Of a DNA stretch of 64,000 nt, positions 38,101-53,100 are shown in pieces. The stretch's first letter is position 1. The number at the start of each line of letters is the position of its first letter. The position numbers were made by a program, and so were the translations under genes. This DNA is from Albula goreensis (lineage: Eukaryota > Chordata > Actinopteri > Albuliformes > Albulidae): NCBI GenBank assembly GCA_022829145.1, contig CM040753.1, positions 18,492,384 to 18,556,383 of the forward strand, given 5' to 3'. The notes below the pieces were generated by a model, which saw only the letters and a list, made by a program, of their open reading frames with translations, did no database searches and was not told the origin of the DNA.

Positions 38101-41100
38101 TTGGAGAAAGAATGAAAGATGTGTTTCCATCTAGCTTGACATAATGAATTATTAATTGGTTTCTGAGTCACTTGAATGTACAATGAGAAACCATAGTTTC
38201 CTAGGAAATGTCTGCTGTTTGTTTATGGTGCATTGAAGCTGGCTGTGTGCAGGCACCTGGCCATTTGCTTTCCAGCACATGCAGAACCATGCAGAGTCTT
38301 ATGGAGTCTGTAAGCCACAATTTGTTCATACAGAAAATGACTGATAACCAGCACAGCTGTTGCATTTGCAGACAGTGCAGACTTTGTCACAATAGAAGTC
38401 TCTGTTGCCATTAGGAATAGTCATAAATTCTGTGGCATGTCATCATAGGATCCTGCTGTATAAAATGGTCTCTTTGTCTTATGGAATTATGGGAAAGCAC
38501 ATTAAAGCTGTTAATGTTCCTTTGTTTGTGTAAGTTAACTCAAATCTGTGTGGATCTAGCATTTCTGCATTCTCTTTAATGATCCATGGTTTGATTGAAA
38601 AAGACTCCGCATATGTCATCTGAAGTAAATAGCTAAATGAAACATGAAATAAATGAAAATGGTCTACACATCACCAAAAATATGTCATATTTATATTATA
38701 AATCAAATGTAAAAACTGACTTGGTTATATACGTTAATGCTAACTTGTAGATTAGATCATGGTAGACATTCCACGTGAACACAATTCAGCTGTCATTCAT
38801 GAGCTTATCAAAAAATGTAGCTGAAATATCTGATGATGTCAGTAATTAGGGTAGTAAAATAATTGAGTAGAAGTGACATTGTGATACCGAGGTAGCCTGA
38901 TTGTCCCTCTTTGTTAGGAGCATGCTGTGGAACCTAACACTGTCATCTTCACAGACCAGCAAGAAGAAACAGAAAACAAAGTATATGAAGTGCTAGTGAA
39001 AGTACATTGTATGCCCTCCATATTTTTACCACGCTGTGGTTTAGTCTACATTGTCTTGTTCAGTCAAGTCATCTTAACTACCCCTTCTGCATTGCTTGTG
39101 GCAGTATGAAGTGTCATGAATTTTTTCCTGTATGCAGTAATGTTCACACTGAGTTTGAATAATCAAAAAACCAAATATTGAAACCAGAATAACATCCTTG
39201 GAGTAGCATCCTTTGAGTTTGGGTCATTTCCATTTCAATTCAGTAAATTCAGTGACAGAAAAATTCTCTGAGAACGTTACTGGGCATATTTTATTTCATG
39301 AACTGAATTTCAATTAATTTCATGAATTGGGGTGGAATTGATGCCAGACATAGTCTTAATACACACATCATTCAGACAGTTTGGCTGAAAAGGCAGTTAT
39401 CCTGAGTCCTGCTGTGCAGGATACAACAGGATTGGTGTTACAGTGTGAGTGCTGGCTTGGTTGTGAGTGTGTGCATGCTTCTGCCAAGGTACATGTGTGT
39501 TAGTGTATGTGAGTGTGCTTGCATGGATGGTATGTGTTTGTGTAGAGAATGAACAACATATGAGTAACCATCTGTTACAGGATAATTGTCACCATTTTCC
39601 TCAGCTTTCATGACAGGGCATGTTTAAGCAAAAATCACTGTTTAAAGAATCAGCTGCTGAGACTGCCGAGATCTCAAACTCTTATACCGAATCTGCTAGA
39701 AAAAAATAGTTTGGTCTTCCTCATTTACAGATATGTTGTTTTTTCTTGACTGAGAGTGCCTGGAGTTTTTGGCTTTATTGCCAAACACACTCTCCTACTA
39801 TGAGTCAGCTGTCAAAGACTAGAAAATTGTTTGTGCGTGTGGTAATGACATACCTAAGTCCTCTGAAACTGGTTGAGAGTCTGAAAGTTGTTGTTATCTG
39901 ATTAATTATGAAAAACCACATTCCTGTATTGGGCCTGAAGGTAAAGGGATGGACTAAGGATTGGGCCGGGGCTGGTGAAAGGAGAAGACATTGCTGTCAC
40001 ATTTTGCATAGTCTGCAGTGAGGGGCTTGAGGCAAGTGGGGCTATGGGAGGGGGAGGCTATTTAACATGTGTACAGTGCTTGCTTATGAAACTGCTTTTT
40101 TTTTTCTAGTCGGTACAGAGATAAGGGTGGGGGAGAAAGTAGTATGCTTGTGTCAGTGTGCCTTCAACTGTTACCTGTGTGTGCATGCGCATGTGTGCAT
40201 GTGCTCAACTTTGTGTGTGACAGCACATGACATTTCCCACAGTAGTGTGCTGTGTCTAAGCTGACATGTAATATTATAACATTCCTGTAACATTATAGCT
40301 ACAATGTATGGCCATGCTTCTCCAGCGTCACAGGTGGGTACACTGCTAGAAGAGAATATGCTGGCTGTGATGGCCTGTAAAGCATGCGTCGGTTTCACAG
40401 TTGCCCAACAAGTTTGTTTGTGAAGTGTTTGTGTATGAACACTTAATGTAAACATTTTGTGTCCTTTGTAAATGTTTTTGTAGTGTTTAAATATTGGGGT
40501 TCTCAAACTATGTTGTCTTGTGTATAGATAGTTTGTATTAAAATGTTTTAACTACAGTGTGTCTGTGCTGGTGACTATGGTGACTGCAGTGTATCTTCTA
40601 GTTGACTGCATGATGAGTAGTAGCCTTGATCTTTATTGGTGTCTTCAATGTGCTGGGTGAATGCACGGGTGTGTATGGGAAGTGTGTCTATGCTAGTGAG
40701 TTGGGAGATGGGGAAAGTATGCCTAAGGAGCTGGTGAAGGGGGCCAGGCCTTGGTGATATGTGTTTACACCCAGACACCTGGTAATTCTGTCTGATTTAG
40801 AGGAGTTTCAGCACAGCAGAGTTAGGGACTTGCATTGGAAGTGTCCTCTCTCTGTCCTGTGTAATTGTTTCGTGCCCACAGAATGTCAGGCATGAGAATG
40901 ACAACAGCGTTTCTATCTTTAAACAGCTCTATTTTCATGTAACACTGTTTCCTTTTGTTTGTGTAGAAATGTGTCTTCATCAAGTCCTCTGTTGGTTTCT
41001 TGTGATTCTCCACTACCTGATTTGCTAGAACTATGTGTTTGGCCAATAACATCTTCACAACTGAATCTCCAATCCAGATTTCACTGTGAAATCATTCTCA

Positions 41101-44100
41101 TAAACTCTTTTCTAAATAGCATTGTGTTCTAAATATTTTTTACTGCTTCATAACATCAGTCATTCATTTATAATGAGTAGAATAGAACATATTATTGTAT
41201 TTTCTTACTTGCAGAGTCAGTTCCTTCATCATGGAGAATGTGCTCAATAAGTGTAATTGTGATGTTGGAGGTAGGTTATAGGCTATTGTTGACATAGCTT
41301 GTGATGGTTAGACCAGGGTGTGTTTGTACATGATGTGATAATATTTGGTTGTGCACTTTTATTCCCATACAAATACAGAATGACAGAATGTACTCCGGTA
41401 TAATGCTCTCCCATAAAATAACCATGCCTGCAGTGCAACAAATACATACATACAAATTGCAAAAAAAGGGCAAACAATACAAAATCAGAGGTGAGGGTAG
41501 CTATTTACAGTGGACAGGTATTCCAATGAACAGGAACACCATGTTTTCTTTGTGTCTCTGCAGATGGTGAGTGAAAAGGTGGGTGGAGCAGAGGGAACTA
41601 AACTGGATGAAGATTTTAAGGATTTGGAGAGGGTAAGAATGTGCATGTTTTTGTAAATGCATGACACCTGACACCCATGCTTTCCTCAAAGTTCCGTAAC
41701 TCAAATCTGCATTGTGGCATGCATTTTTTCCCCCATGGAAGATGTGTGAATGCATCATTGTCTGCACTTTGGTCATGACTGCGTTTTTCAGGACTGTGTT
41801 GGTACAGCAAAGTATGGTGCATGATAACAAGATCACATACTGAATAATTGGTGAATTATTTATTTGGGAAAATTATATTTATGTTACATGCCATTTGGAA
41901 TTCAACCATTGCATTCTGACAAACGAATTCTACTTCTGTGAAATTGGCGCCATATAGTTTTGAAATAAAGATAGTAGCAGCTCCTGAAGGTAATATTCTG
42001 TTTGGATTCTTTGGTCCATAGGTTTAAACCATTAAAATAGACCCTTCTTAGATTGCACTGCTGCCTCCACTCGCATCTCTGCACCACATCAAAGCTGTGG
42101 TTCTTTGCAGATCACATGGCTTACTGAGTGTGACTGAAATGGGAGACAATTGTCCATTGAAACCCAGTGATCTCATTTCACTGTGCAGTTTTTTTTAGTC
42201 TGGTATTAGCAGCTGGAATGATGTATGTAATTGCCACCACAATTCAAAAATACTTGTATCAAATAAAAAAAAGTCTGTTTTCATGTATCATGTGACTCTA
42301 TTGCAACAGGTGCTTGTGTGCTTACTAAAAGTAGAAACAAGGACTAACACTGAAAGATTATGAGTTGAGTACAGATCTTTGCTCTGCACCTTGAACTGAA
42401 CAGGCCTAGCTGGTCATCTTTTCCTCCGTGCTCCTGGACACTACATATTATCTCATGATGTCAGTCTGAAGGTTAAATGAATCAATAGTGTTGCACTAAT
42501 GACAGAAATTAGTGGAGGGAACAAATTGATTTTAAGTTCCTTGTCTGTGGTTTCCATTAAAACCCTTTGTAGGGTGACAAGTGTTTACCTTTATGTTTGG
42601 AAAAGACATCAGCGTTTCCTTTTTTGGAAATGTGAACAGTGGTAGCTCTGTAATTGCCCTCCTGGCTATGGTACACACAAATTGCTGATGTCAATAGAGA
42701 CATACATGTGTGGTCTGTCTGAGAACAGTCAGGGTTGACCTCAGTGCCTCTGTTGGAATCCTCTGCAGCTGTGCGGTACCATCAGGTAAAAGGAGTATTC
42801 ACAGAGTGTTCCACATTAAAGCCTTTTTCTTGTCCATGTAACATCTGTCACAAATCATGCCTCATTAACTCTGATGTGGTTAAGAACGTTGCGCAGTGGG
42901 GAATATATAGGACTTTCCCTGGAAATAGTGAAGACCAAAAGTGATGGGACCAATTACAGGGTGATGTTCCCACCTCCAAATACAGGATAATGCATTTACA
43001 GACTAAACTGAATTTTTATGAATATTTTTAAATGTAGTATGCTCACAATATTGTGATTATGACTGTTTGTACTGGTCGTAAGTATTGAAATCTCTTCTAC
43101 TGTTTTACTGGTTTTTGACGCAATCTTCTGCTAGTATGCATTTGGGAAGTTGTTACAGATGTTGGGCAAGTCCCATTTTGGCCTGACAAGTGCTTCAGCT
43201 CTGCCAGCATGGGTGGGTTTCAGTAAACCACAGGTCTTTTCATCCAACATATGGTAGATTGCAAATTCTTCTTAACTGGGATATGCAAGCATTTGAGAAA
43301 AAAAACATTTTTTTAGCAAGAATAGCCTAAAAAGATTGTATGTTGTTATTCCGTCTGGAACATTGTTAATTCTTAACTGTTAATGTCACTATGTTGTGCG
43401 TCTACATTATTTGTGGCAATTCCGTGTTTTGTAGAAAGTAGATGTGACAAGCAAAGCTGTGGTAGATGTGATCTCCAAAACCTCAGAATACCTGCAGCCT
43501 AACCCAGGTAAGAGGCTGACTGTTGAATTGCATGCAACTGTGGTGTAAAGAGATGGGAACTATGTGGTGTATGGGGTAATAACCCAGGGACAATTTAGAT
43601 AAATGGAGACACGATTAACGTGTCTCTGTTTATCAGTTCTTTTTTTATACTCACATTCAACCATAATCTTTTTTACTTTCTCTTACTCATATTCTCTTCT
43701 TCCCTTTCCTCAACCATCCCTGCTAACTGTTTTGCTCACCCCTCCCTTCACCCCCACCCTCCCTCTTTTTCCCAGCATCCCGTGCAAAGCTGTCCATGTT
43801 GAACACGATGTCGAAGATTCGGGGGCAGGTGAAGAACCCGGGATATCCCCAGGCAGAGGGCCTGCTGGGGGAATGCATGGCCAAGTACGGCCGTGAGCTT
43901 GGGGAGGAAACCAACTTTGGTGCGTCTGCACTGGTGTGGCTTACTGTCACACAAGAGATTTGTGTGTGTATAGTGTGTCAGCTCAACCTGACTAGGCCAT
44001 ATTGCCATGTGCAGCTGTGTTAGGTCATGAACTTTTTATTATGCCCTCAATGACCTGCAGGTGGTGCTCTTGTTGACGCTGGGGAGTCCATGAAGAGGCT

Positions 44101-47100
44101 GTCAGAAGTGAAAGACTCCCTCGACATAGATGTGAAACAGAATTTCATTGATCCCTTGCAGGGCCTGTGTGACAAGGACTTGCGAGAGATACAGGTATCA
44201 TCTCTTTAACAGATATGGGAATCTTTTGTTTCCCATAAATATTTCATTTTAAATTAGAAATGTTCACATGCCGTTGTTGTGTCTCATCACTTTGAAAGCA
44301 ACAGCCACTGGTGCATATAAAAACTCCCACAAGCTGAATGGTTCGGTCTGTAATTTGTCAGTCAAAAAGCACATATGTGTACAACACATCCAAACAATCA
44401 TAATAAAATTTTCCTGATTCGCATGTTCAAATATAGCATAGGAGTAATTAATCAGATTACCAATCTGAGATAAGGTTTCCCTGGTCTACATCTCAACCTG
44501 TCCTTTTATAAGATGAAAGGCAAAACTGATTCTAGATCATCTTTTTGAGATGCTTTAATCTGGGCCCTGATCTCCTCCTCACCTCAGCACCACCTGAAGA
44601 AGCTGGAGGGCAGGCGCCTGGACTATGACTATAAGAAGAAGCGGCAAGGTAAGATCCCAGACGAGGAGGTACGGCAGGCCCTGGAGAAGTTCCATGAGTC
44701 CAAGGATGTGGCAGAGACCAGCATGTACAACTTGCTGGAGACTGATGTAAGTTGCACTCACAAACACAGGCACTCTTTCTCACACATGTGCAGGTTTTCT
44801 CTCACATGCGTGCACACAAGCACACACTCTTATACACTCATACGTATTCACTTCTTCTCAAAGAAACACACATCCACAGGTTGTTTTAACATTCCTACAC
44901 TCCCATAAGCTGTATCTCCCCACTCTAGTTAAAATAGTAATTGTAATTGCATGTAAATTTGAACAGGTATGTTGTTTATTCAGATCCTAAACAACCATTA
45001 CACCCACCTGTCTTTGTGCCCCAGGTGGTGCAGTGCCATCTAGGGGGAAAAAGAGCCATTATTTCTCCACACGCCACATTCATGGCCACAAGCTGACTAA
45101 CTGTCAGTTTCTATGTGTGCTAAAACCAAAATAGTACAGTAGAGGACTGTGTCCACATTTCTGTGGTCTTCACTGCCCAACCTTGCTACTTGCTAAATAT
45201 TTGCTTCAAACCCCATATCTTGTCAGAGTTTAAAAGCCATTTTTTGTCTCTCCTCAAACATTATATGAGATCTATAGAACTATTTTGTCACTTTTATCTG
45301 GGTCACTCTGCTACTGTTGCATAGTTGCACAGCTTGAGTTTTCTATGATCAGTGGCTAAGCTTTTTGTTGGCTGGGTGCTGCAGTGTGAAATATAACACT
45401 GTCACCTAGGACATTGTTTTAGTTACTTATTAACTATGAGGTAGGACCATTTTTGTTTGTGTATAGTTCAGTGATAACTCATTACCGTGACCTCTATGTT
45501 CTCAGCATAGAGTAGCATAAGTGTTGAAACCTTTGAGTGTGTTTATGCAGTGTGTTTTAACCCCTTAGTTTATTTCTACAGTGTTTTTTTTGCCCTGTAA
45601 TGCTCAGCACAGAGTGTTTTAAGTCAGAAATACAGTGTTTTAATCTATGAGTGTCTTTGTACAGTGTGTTTAACCTCTATGTGTGTCTGCACAGTTTTAT
45701 GTGATATCTAGATTTATCTGCACAGATCGAGCAGGTGAGCCAGCTCTCCTCATTGGTGGAGTCCCAGTTGCAGTACCACAGGCAGGCAGTGGATATCCTG
45801 GCCGACCTGTCAGACAAGCTAAAGGACAGGTCAGCATTCTCACCTGGACAGACACCAGAGGCTGTACAGCCTGGTGACCTCAGGGCCCTAACAGTAACAG
45901 GGACTGATCAGATAAAGATGTAATCATATCATACACATTTCCTCTACAGTAGCCTTTCTCAGTTTGGAATATTATGACCTTGGACATTTACTGTCAGTAG
46001 AAGCATTCATTTATGAAAGACACTTTCCTTGACAAATTGAACTGAAAGTCATATTCTGGAGGGAAACATCATTGTCTATCATTGAGTACTTAGAGGAAAC
46101 TCAGTAATTATCTAAGTTCAGAGATTTTAGACCAATTATTTCAGAAGGTTCCACATTCGTCACTGTGGGTGTGATTTTTGGATTTGTATATCCCAGTCCC
46201 CATCTTCACCTGTTATTGAAATGTGACTTTTGATTTTGGATTAAGCTGATTAAATAATTACCTGATCACAATATGGTGCATTTATACATTCATGTTGAGA
46301 TTTACTTTTGTGATACTTTCTCATATTAATAAGTCTCAGTTTTTACAAAAACGGTGCAGCATCGCTCGGCAGCTTGATTGCATTTATACTCTGCAGAAAT
46401 TAGAGCACCAGTCCACATCCCTGTCCACAGGTGATCAGCTGAATACCATCACAGTCATATCACAGTGCATCTCCTGCTCGTCTACAGCTGCCAGAAACAG
46501 GCGGCCATTATAATCAGATAACGCGGTTGCATGTTAAGACAAGAAATAGACGGAGCCCTGGAGCCGTGGTGTCCTACAGCAGACCTGAAGTTTATGAGGG
46601 GTCACTCACCTTCATTTTACTCTCTCCTCAGCCCCTTTTACACTCAAAACCTAAACGTGACTTCTAATATAAGCATCAGAATACAAGCGGTCACATATCA
46701 CTCTTTTTCCCCACACAAAATTGAATGCTACAGCAGTAGCACTGGGTGTGTGTTAGGAGATCATGCCCCTAAAGAGGTGCGTCTTTCTGTCCAGACAGTA
46801 CAAGTATGAACACAATGCATGCTCGTCCACCTCACCAGGATTAGAGCGCAATGTGGCATCTATGTAACTGGATCTGCCAGTAAAATTCAACCATGGGTGA
46901 TCAGATGACAGAGGTCGCATGTAAGTGCTGAGTGTAACTGGGGCCCTCTTTGCCCCAATACATAAGTGTACAGGACTGGGTACAGTGTTCATGAACATGG
47001 ATCTGGGCCAGGCATTTAATATTTTATTTATACATACAAACTAGCCTAGCTGAAAGTATTCAAATAAGTATGCTTAGGTAAATAAAATATTTGTTTTAAT

Positions 47101-50100
47101 AGTCAAATGGTGGTCCTGCAAAATACAAATGTGACCCAACGCGAGCAAACCCTCCACATTTCGTCCACGTCAATTTTACAGGAGAGATAAAACCGCGAGA
47201 TAAGAGATAATGGTGGATTCGAATTCCTGAAGTGGTAATGTATCGTCTCCCTTTTTGTTGAAACTTAAATTTACTGAAATATCGAGGCAAGTTGGTCCTG
47301 ACAAGGGAGAAAACGTCATCAACTCAGCATTATATTGTACTATCAAACCAAGCGATCGCGTATCATATGGGTCCGTCTACTGATGCAGTGATGCAGGTTA
47401 AGATCTCCCGGTCACATTACCTCTTATGTCAATTCGCAATGCTAAACTAGTTTGATAAAAAAAAAAAAGTAACTGAAATAATGTAGTATATAATTATAGT
47501 AAACGTAGTGCTGAACGTTCATTGGTTCACATCAATGTGCCGTTTGCCAACAGTTTGTAGCCTACTTGTGTGTTTACTTTTTTGGAAATGTTTATCTGCG
47601 TGTTGTTAGAATCATGGACTACGATAAGAGTGGTGGCAGCTCTCAAACATATTAACTGAATCTGAGTTCCGTCAAGAGACGGAACACAGTGGGAAGAAAT
47701 GGTGATAGGTTACCTTCTTGCGGTGGAGGAGGATAACATGCACCTTGTGCTGTCAGACTTGGAAGATGAGGACAGCAGTGATGAAGAAACCATTCCCTAC
47801 TTGGATAAAAGTGCTGTATGTGAAAGAGGTCAAGAAACGGATTTTGAAGAACCTACAGATGATGATGACGCAGCTTTCACTGCTGTCACTAACGAAGCCG
47901 AAGATATAATGCAGTTAGTTGACGTTACTGACTCTGACTGTGAACAACAACTTACAGAAATTCTCAATTTCACCTGCGGTTGCGGGCGAAGGCGAAAAGA
48001 AAACTCAAAGCTCGGCCAGGAATCCTGAACAAACAAACTGCCTCATGAACGGAGCAATGAGCTACGCTGCATGGTAAATGCATTGTCACAGCCGGAAAAG
48101 GACATGTTCGCTGCACATCAGCACTTTTTGTTTTACCTTTTTGAATTTTATTATAAGCTACAGTGTTGTACGTGTCATTAAAATAGTTTGTTGTTTTATA
48201 AATATATCCAGACTTTAACCACGCACTTCCATTTCATGTGCTCAGACCATCACTGTAGCCCTCCTCCTCCTGTTAGTCCTCCACCTATAAAAATGTAAAT
48301 AAATAACTAAATGCCCACACCACTCCCAAGAACAGTGGGAAGGATTCTCAGCCATGAGTCCTCCAGCCTCTCGGATGCAATTGCATCCTGGGATAGCTTT
48401 TTGGTCAGAGCTGAGTAGGTGAGAATGAGAGCAATGCCACTTTGAACAGACATTAATACTGTGTTTAATATAAAACAAAAAGGAGAGCAACTGTTAATGT
48501 ACCGAAGTCACAGAGCGATTGAGACATGCAAAGATAGGCTGAGAATGAGAAGAGTAAAAAGTATCACAATTTACCACTAAATTCATGTTTTAACTTGAAT
48601 TATGGTTTTTCATATTTTATACAAATGTATTAATATTTTTTTTTTTCGAAACTGCAAATTCAAAATGACCTCACTAATTGATTAAATCACTATCCTATCC
48701 TAACCGTTATAAGCATCAATTCCTTTTCTCAAAGTGTTTTTTGTGCTGAGAATGTCTGCAAAAATGAAAAAGGCTGTTTTCTTAGAACTGCAGTTTGCAG
48801 AAGTATTGAACATTACGGCCAAAGTATTTCTTCAATCTTGGCAAGTCATACCTCATTTTGTAGCTCAGAATCTGTACTTTAGTATCATGTGATAAAATAA
48901 AAATGTGAATTTTGCGAATGTGCCCCTCAATTATACTTTCGGTCACAAATATTATCTGACAGTATTAAAGAGGAATCTCGCAAAACAAATATTGTTTCAA
49001 AGTATCAAATCTGAATAAGTCACATACAAAAGGTATACAAATAGTTTTCCAGATGAGGAGCAAAGAAGTTCATAAGAACAACCTACTTTGAATTTAGAAA
49101 TAGGATTTAGCAGCTGTATGATACAATTCTGTACATAGTAGGCTAATTTATCCTTCATATCTTATCTAATTATCTACTACATAACTTCGCGTTTTGAGTT
49201 ACTTTTTAGAATATGCATTTGAATAGTAAAAAATAGGAGTTACTTTATGGCATCGGTGGTAATATTTTTCAATTACCAGCTTAGACTCAAATGGTATTTA
49301 ATAATTGTTAAATGGCTGTTACTGTGTGAAATAAAAATACTAGTTAATATTTTCCAAAAACATATTTTAACATACATTTGCATATTTGAATAGTGGTGTA
49401 TTCTACTAATAAACTAGCAGCCTGGCTGCCTTCTCATACTCTGTGATATGATTCTCTAACAGGATTACTGAGGCACAGTCCCGCCCACGCCGGGAGTACA
49501 CCCCCAAACCCAAGCCTGTCTTTGACTATGGAGACACTGACGAACCAAACGGCAGCTTTACCCCCTCTTTTGCTCCACCCTCTCGATCCTCAGGTGAGAC
49601 ACAATCTGCACCCTTATCATGCTGTTCTAAACCATGGCTGTGACCCAGCAACCCAGACTGGGTCTTTGGTCTTGGTCATGTGTGTTTTTTTTTTTTTTTT
49701 TCCCAGCAGCTGCTTGGTTGTTGTCGAGTTTCTTTTCTTGTGAAAACGCGACTGGGATTTACAGGGTGTCTGTCTTAGTGAGTGATTGAAATAGTAAGTG
49801 AGGAAGAACAGAGCAAGCAAACGAGCCTGAGAGCGCATGTGAGAGAGAGAGGGAGTGACATAGCGAGAGCAGGAGATTGAAAGAGTGTGTAAGTGTGACA
49901 CAATATGTAAGGGAGGGAGGGTGAGAGGTAGAGAAATATTGAATGAGGGAGAGAAACAATGAAGACTTAGCAGAGCAGCTGCCAGCTGGTGTCTCAGTTC
50001 ACTAGTGCAGGAGTGACCTTGGCCTGTGTTTTTCTTCCTCCTGGTATCAGCCTCACCCTTCCAGTCCGGCAGAGCGTCCTTGCGGAAATCCAGATTGCGT

Positions 50101-53100
50101 GAGTCAGTTAGAGAGGGATAGTGTGTGTGCTGCTTTTACAAACATTGGGAGAGCAGGTATTAACATAGACAATAACAGCACTGACATGAAAAGGTACTGA
50201 AAACCACTTATAGCAGGTCTAATGAAAGTACTACATCAAAGACACCCTTCACTTTAGGATTTATACATTTGCATGTTTCTCATACAGTTGAAAGGTACAT
50301 GTAGGCATTTAGCATTGTTACAAAAAACATGCAAAAGGTTTGGTAAAGAACAGCCCCAAAACTAAGCAGTGGTCTTGCAACGCTACTTCTCTAAGTATGT
50401 GAGTGTGAGGATGGCAAGCGGTCAACAAGAGGCCAACACAGAAAAATAGGGTGAATGGTGATTCATTACGGTGAAAAGAATTAAAAAAAAACAGTACACA
50501 AAATAAAGTACTAATGCCAAAGAAAATATTTACAAATAAACATTTGGGCAATCAGTTCCCAAACATTTCATTTGGCTTTCCAGGGTCCTGCGTCACCCAC
50601 AGCCTTCTTTCCAATAAAGGGCAGGAGGGCCTTAAATACAGTTACCCCTTCCCGACCATACCATCCCCAAAAATAAAATCAATTAACTTATAAAGGAACA
50701 ATAATCCATCAATTCCTTACCTAATCAAACAACATAAGTATATACAAACAATACATTAAACAAATACATTTTCCCCCATCACCAATACAATAACATAATA
50801 CAAAACATTGAAACAATTCCCCCTACCTTACAGACCAACATGAACTACTCTACCCACAATCCTTAAAACCACCGTGAAACAGACAGACGCACCGTGAAAC
50901 AGACACAAGTGAGTAAACCGGGATTTATCTATTACGGAAAGTTCGAGTGATGAATGCTGAAAGTGAAAGGTGAACATAGCTAACTAACAAAACAGATAAC
51001 GTGTGCACCCGCTAAATGTATATGTGTGGCTCGCTATTTAAAAACGGTAACATTTGAAAAGTAAATTTTTTCCCCCCCAGACAACAAACACCGATATTCA
51101 CCCCCTTAATCACCCTGAACGAACAAAAAAAGCACTTTTAAACCAACAAATAAATGAACATGCATACAACAAGTTTGGTGTTTTTCTTCTGTTTCTTCCC
51201 CCAATATACACGTTTAAATTTCCCCATACCGTGGCAGACGCCAATATTTGGGGCAGAGAATAAAATATAAATCAGTTCTCCGTCACAGTGAGCCACAAGT
51301 GCAGATCTTGTTTGTCTGGTTAAATGTGCGGCAGGATTCGTTTTAACACAGGCTAATTGAATGCCACATAAATCAGGATTGTCAGAGTCAAGTCCCGGAT
51401 GGCAGCAGTGTCTATAGGTTTTTGCTGTTTTCTTTTACATAAACATGCAATTTAAATCTTAGACACAAGGTTGATGAACTCCTTGAATTAAGTATGCAAG
51501 TGCTGAAACTCACAAAGAAACAGCAGACATTGCAGCCCCCTAGGAATGCAGCCTGATGCCTCTGCTTTTCAGGCAGAGCTGCAGGGATAGAGTTGTACTG
51601 ACCTGCCTGTCCTTAAAGGGATAGTCTACAAAAACATTTTATATTAGGTAGACCATAACACAGTGGTGTCAGTCTCCAGCCCAGGAGGGCTGCAGTGTCT
51701 GCAGGGTTTTGTGTGTTTTAACTCTTAATGTGTTGAGTCCGTGGTGTAACAAAAACTGTATGCACAATGTTGGCCTACACAACACAAAGGCCTAAACTCT
51801 TTTTTGATTGAAAAGAAATGACAACAACCTGTAGACACTGCAGCAGTTCTGGGTTGTCTACATCTTACAGCTGTAGAAATGTAAATATCGACATACTTTT
51901 CTGCAATAAGGACTAAGGACAAACGTAAAATATGAGTGACCTCTCCTGAAGACCTCTCAGTTTGACAATTAAACACTACCATACTACCTATATAAGGTCT
52001 TCTTGTTTCCATTTCAATTGCATGAAAGCTAATCTTTCATTTCAAGTGAACAGAAGTATGACAAAGCTACCAAGTTAAACACATAATTGAGAAGATCATT
52101 GATTCTGGAAGTGGTTAGTGGCTGGTGCTGCTTTGAGAAACATGTGGTTTAATGTTGGTTCAGTTAGTAGAGCAATATGATGAACCACACCTCTTATCCG
52201 GTATACATTTTCCTTGTATGCACAAGCACACATTCAAACTCTCACACATACTCATGCATGTACATGTTCAGTGTACTTCAGGGCTGTGACAGTGTATTAG
52301 TATGTATGGCTGTGTTCTTCTAGCTTTATATGCTCATTGTGTATTAGTATTTATGGCTGTGCACTTTTAGCATTTCACATGCTCTGTGTGTGTTGGCTGA
52401 TCATGTGAAATGCTGAAAGGCATGGGGTGTGGTGTGCTAACTCTGACACACACCCTCTCACCCCCCTGCACACAGCTGCACACAGCACTAGAAAGACCCA
52501 GGGGCCTCATTTATAAACCGTGCGTATGTACAAAAAATGCTCCAAAACATGCATTCGCCGATTTTCACGCACAGTTTGGGATTTATAAAACTTCTACTTG
52601 ACATGAGAATGTGCGTACGGTACAATTGACCCAGGCATACGCACATTTAGGGCACATATTTGCTCTAAATAGTACACCCTAGCGACCAAAAGAAATTTGC
52701 ACTGTAGTTTCCTTTTTCCTGATGATTAATTAGGATCACATTATTATTCGTAACCAATGTTGTTTTGACCATAAATGATAAATTAACAGATTAACAGGTA
52801 TGAACAATCAGTGCATTAATAGTCAATGTATTTTGTTCACATTAATAGACTTAAAGCCTGTGAGGATAGCAAGACAGCATGACCATGGCTGCCTTGGCAA
52901 TGAGGGTATTGTAAATTGAATGGTGTGACGGAACGTATTGGAACGCAGCCGATGTATCCTTCGTTTGGAGGAAAGGAGGAGGCGAGATTTCGTTTTGGAA
53001 TAATGGAGGGAAGGAGGACACATAATCAGCTTCCGGGGCATGGAGGAAAGGAGGAGACAAATTTGAGTATTGGAACACAGCCATTGGTTTTCAGACCCTC

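Larger units (their letters stand above)
28931..41563 (+). other. sh3gl1: sh3gl1 intron 1 (12.6 kb)
   Basis: No further exon is supported. Contents listed separately: the promoter-proximal motif cluster, an inverted repeat (31392-31429), a LINE 3' remnant (31446-32180), (TG)n/(TGCG)n repeats (32384-32438) and a SINE-like copy (35867-35965). There is also a poly-T run near 37871-37896 and GT-rich words near 39440-39540. The rest is ordinary AT-rich intron. Confidence 0.8.

Noticed and set aside
48373-48388. Perfect 16-bp palindrome GGATGCAATTGCATCC in sh3gl1 intron 7
   Set aside because: About one perfect 16-bp palindrome is expected by chance in a window of this size, and nothing around it suggests function.
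50580-51290. Possible LTR-type repeat boundary on the minus strand (TGGCGTCTGCCACGG)
   Set aside because: The resemblance to a primer-binding region is slight. No paired terminal repeats or coding domain are recognisable, so no element is called.
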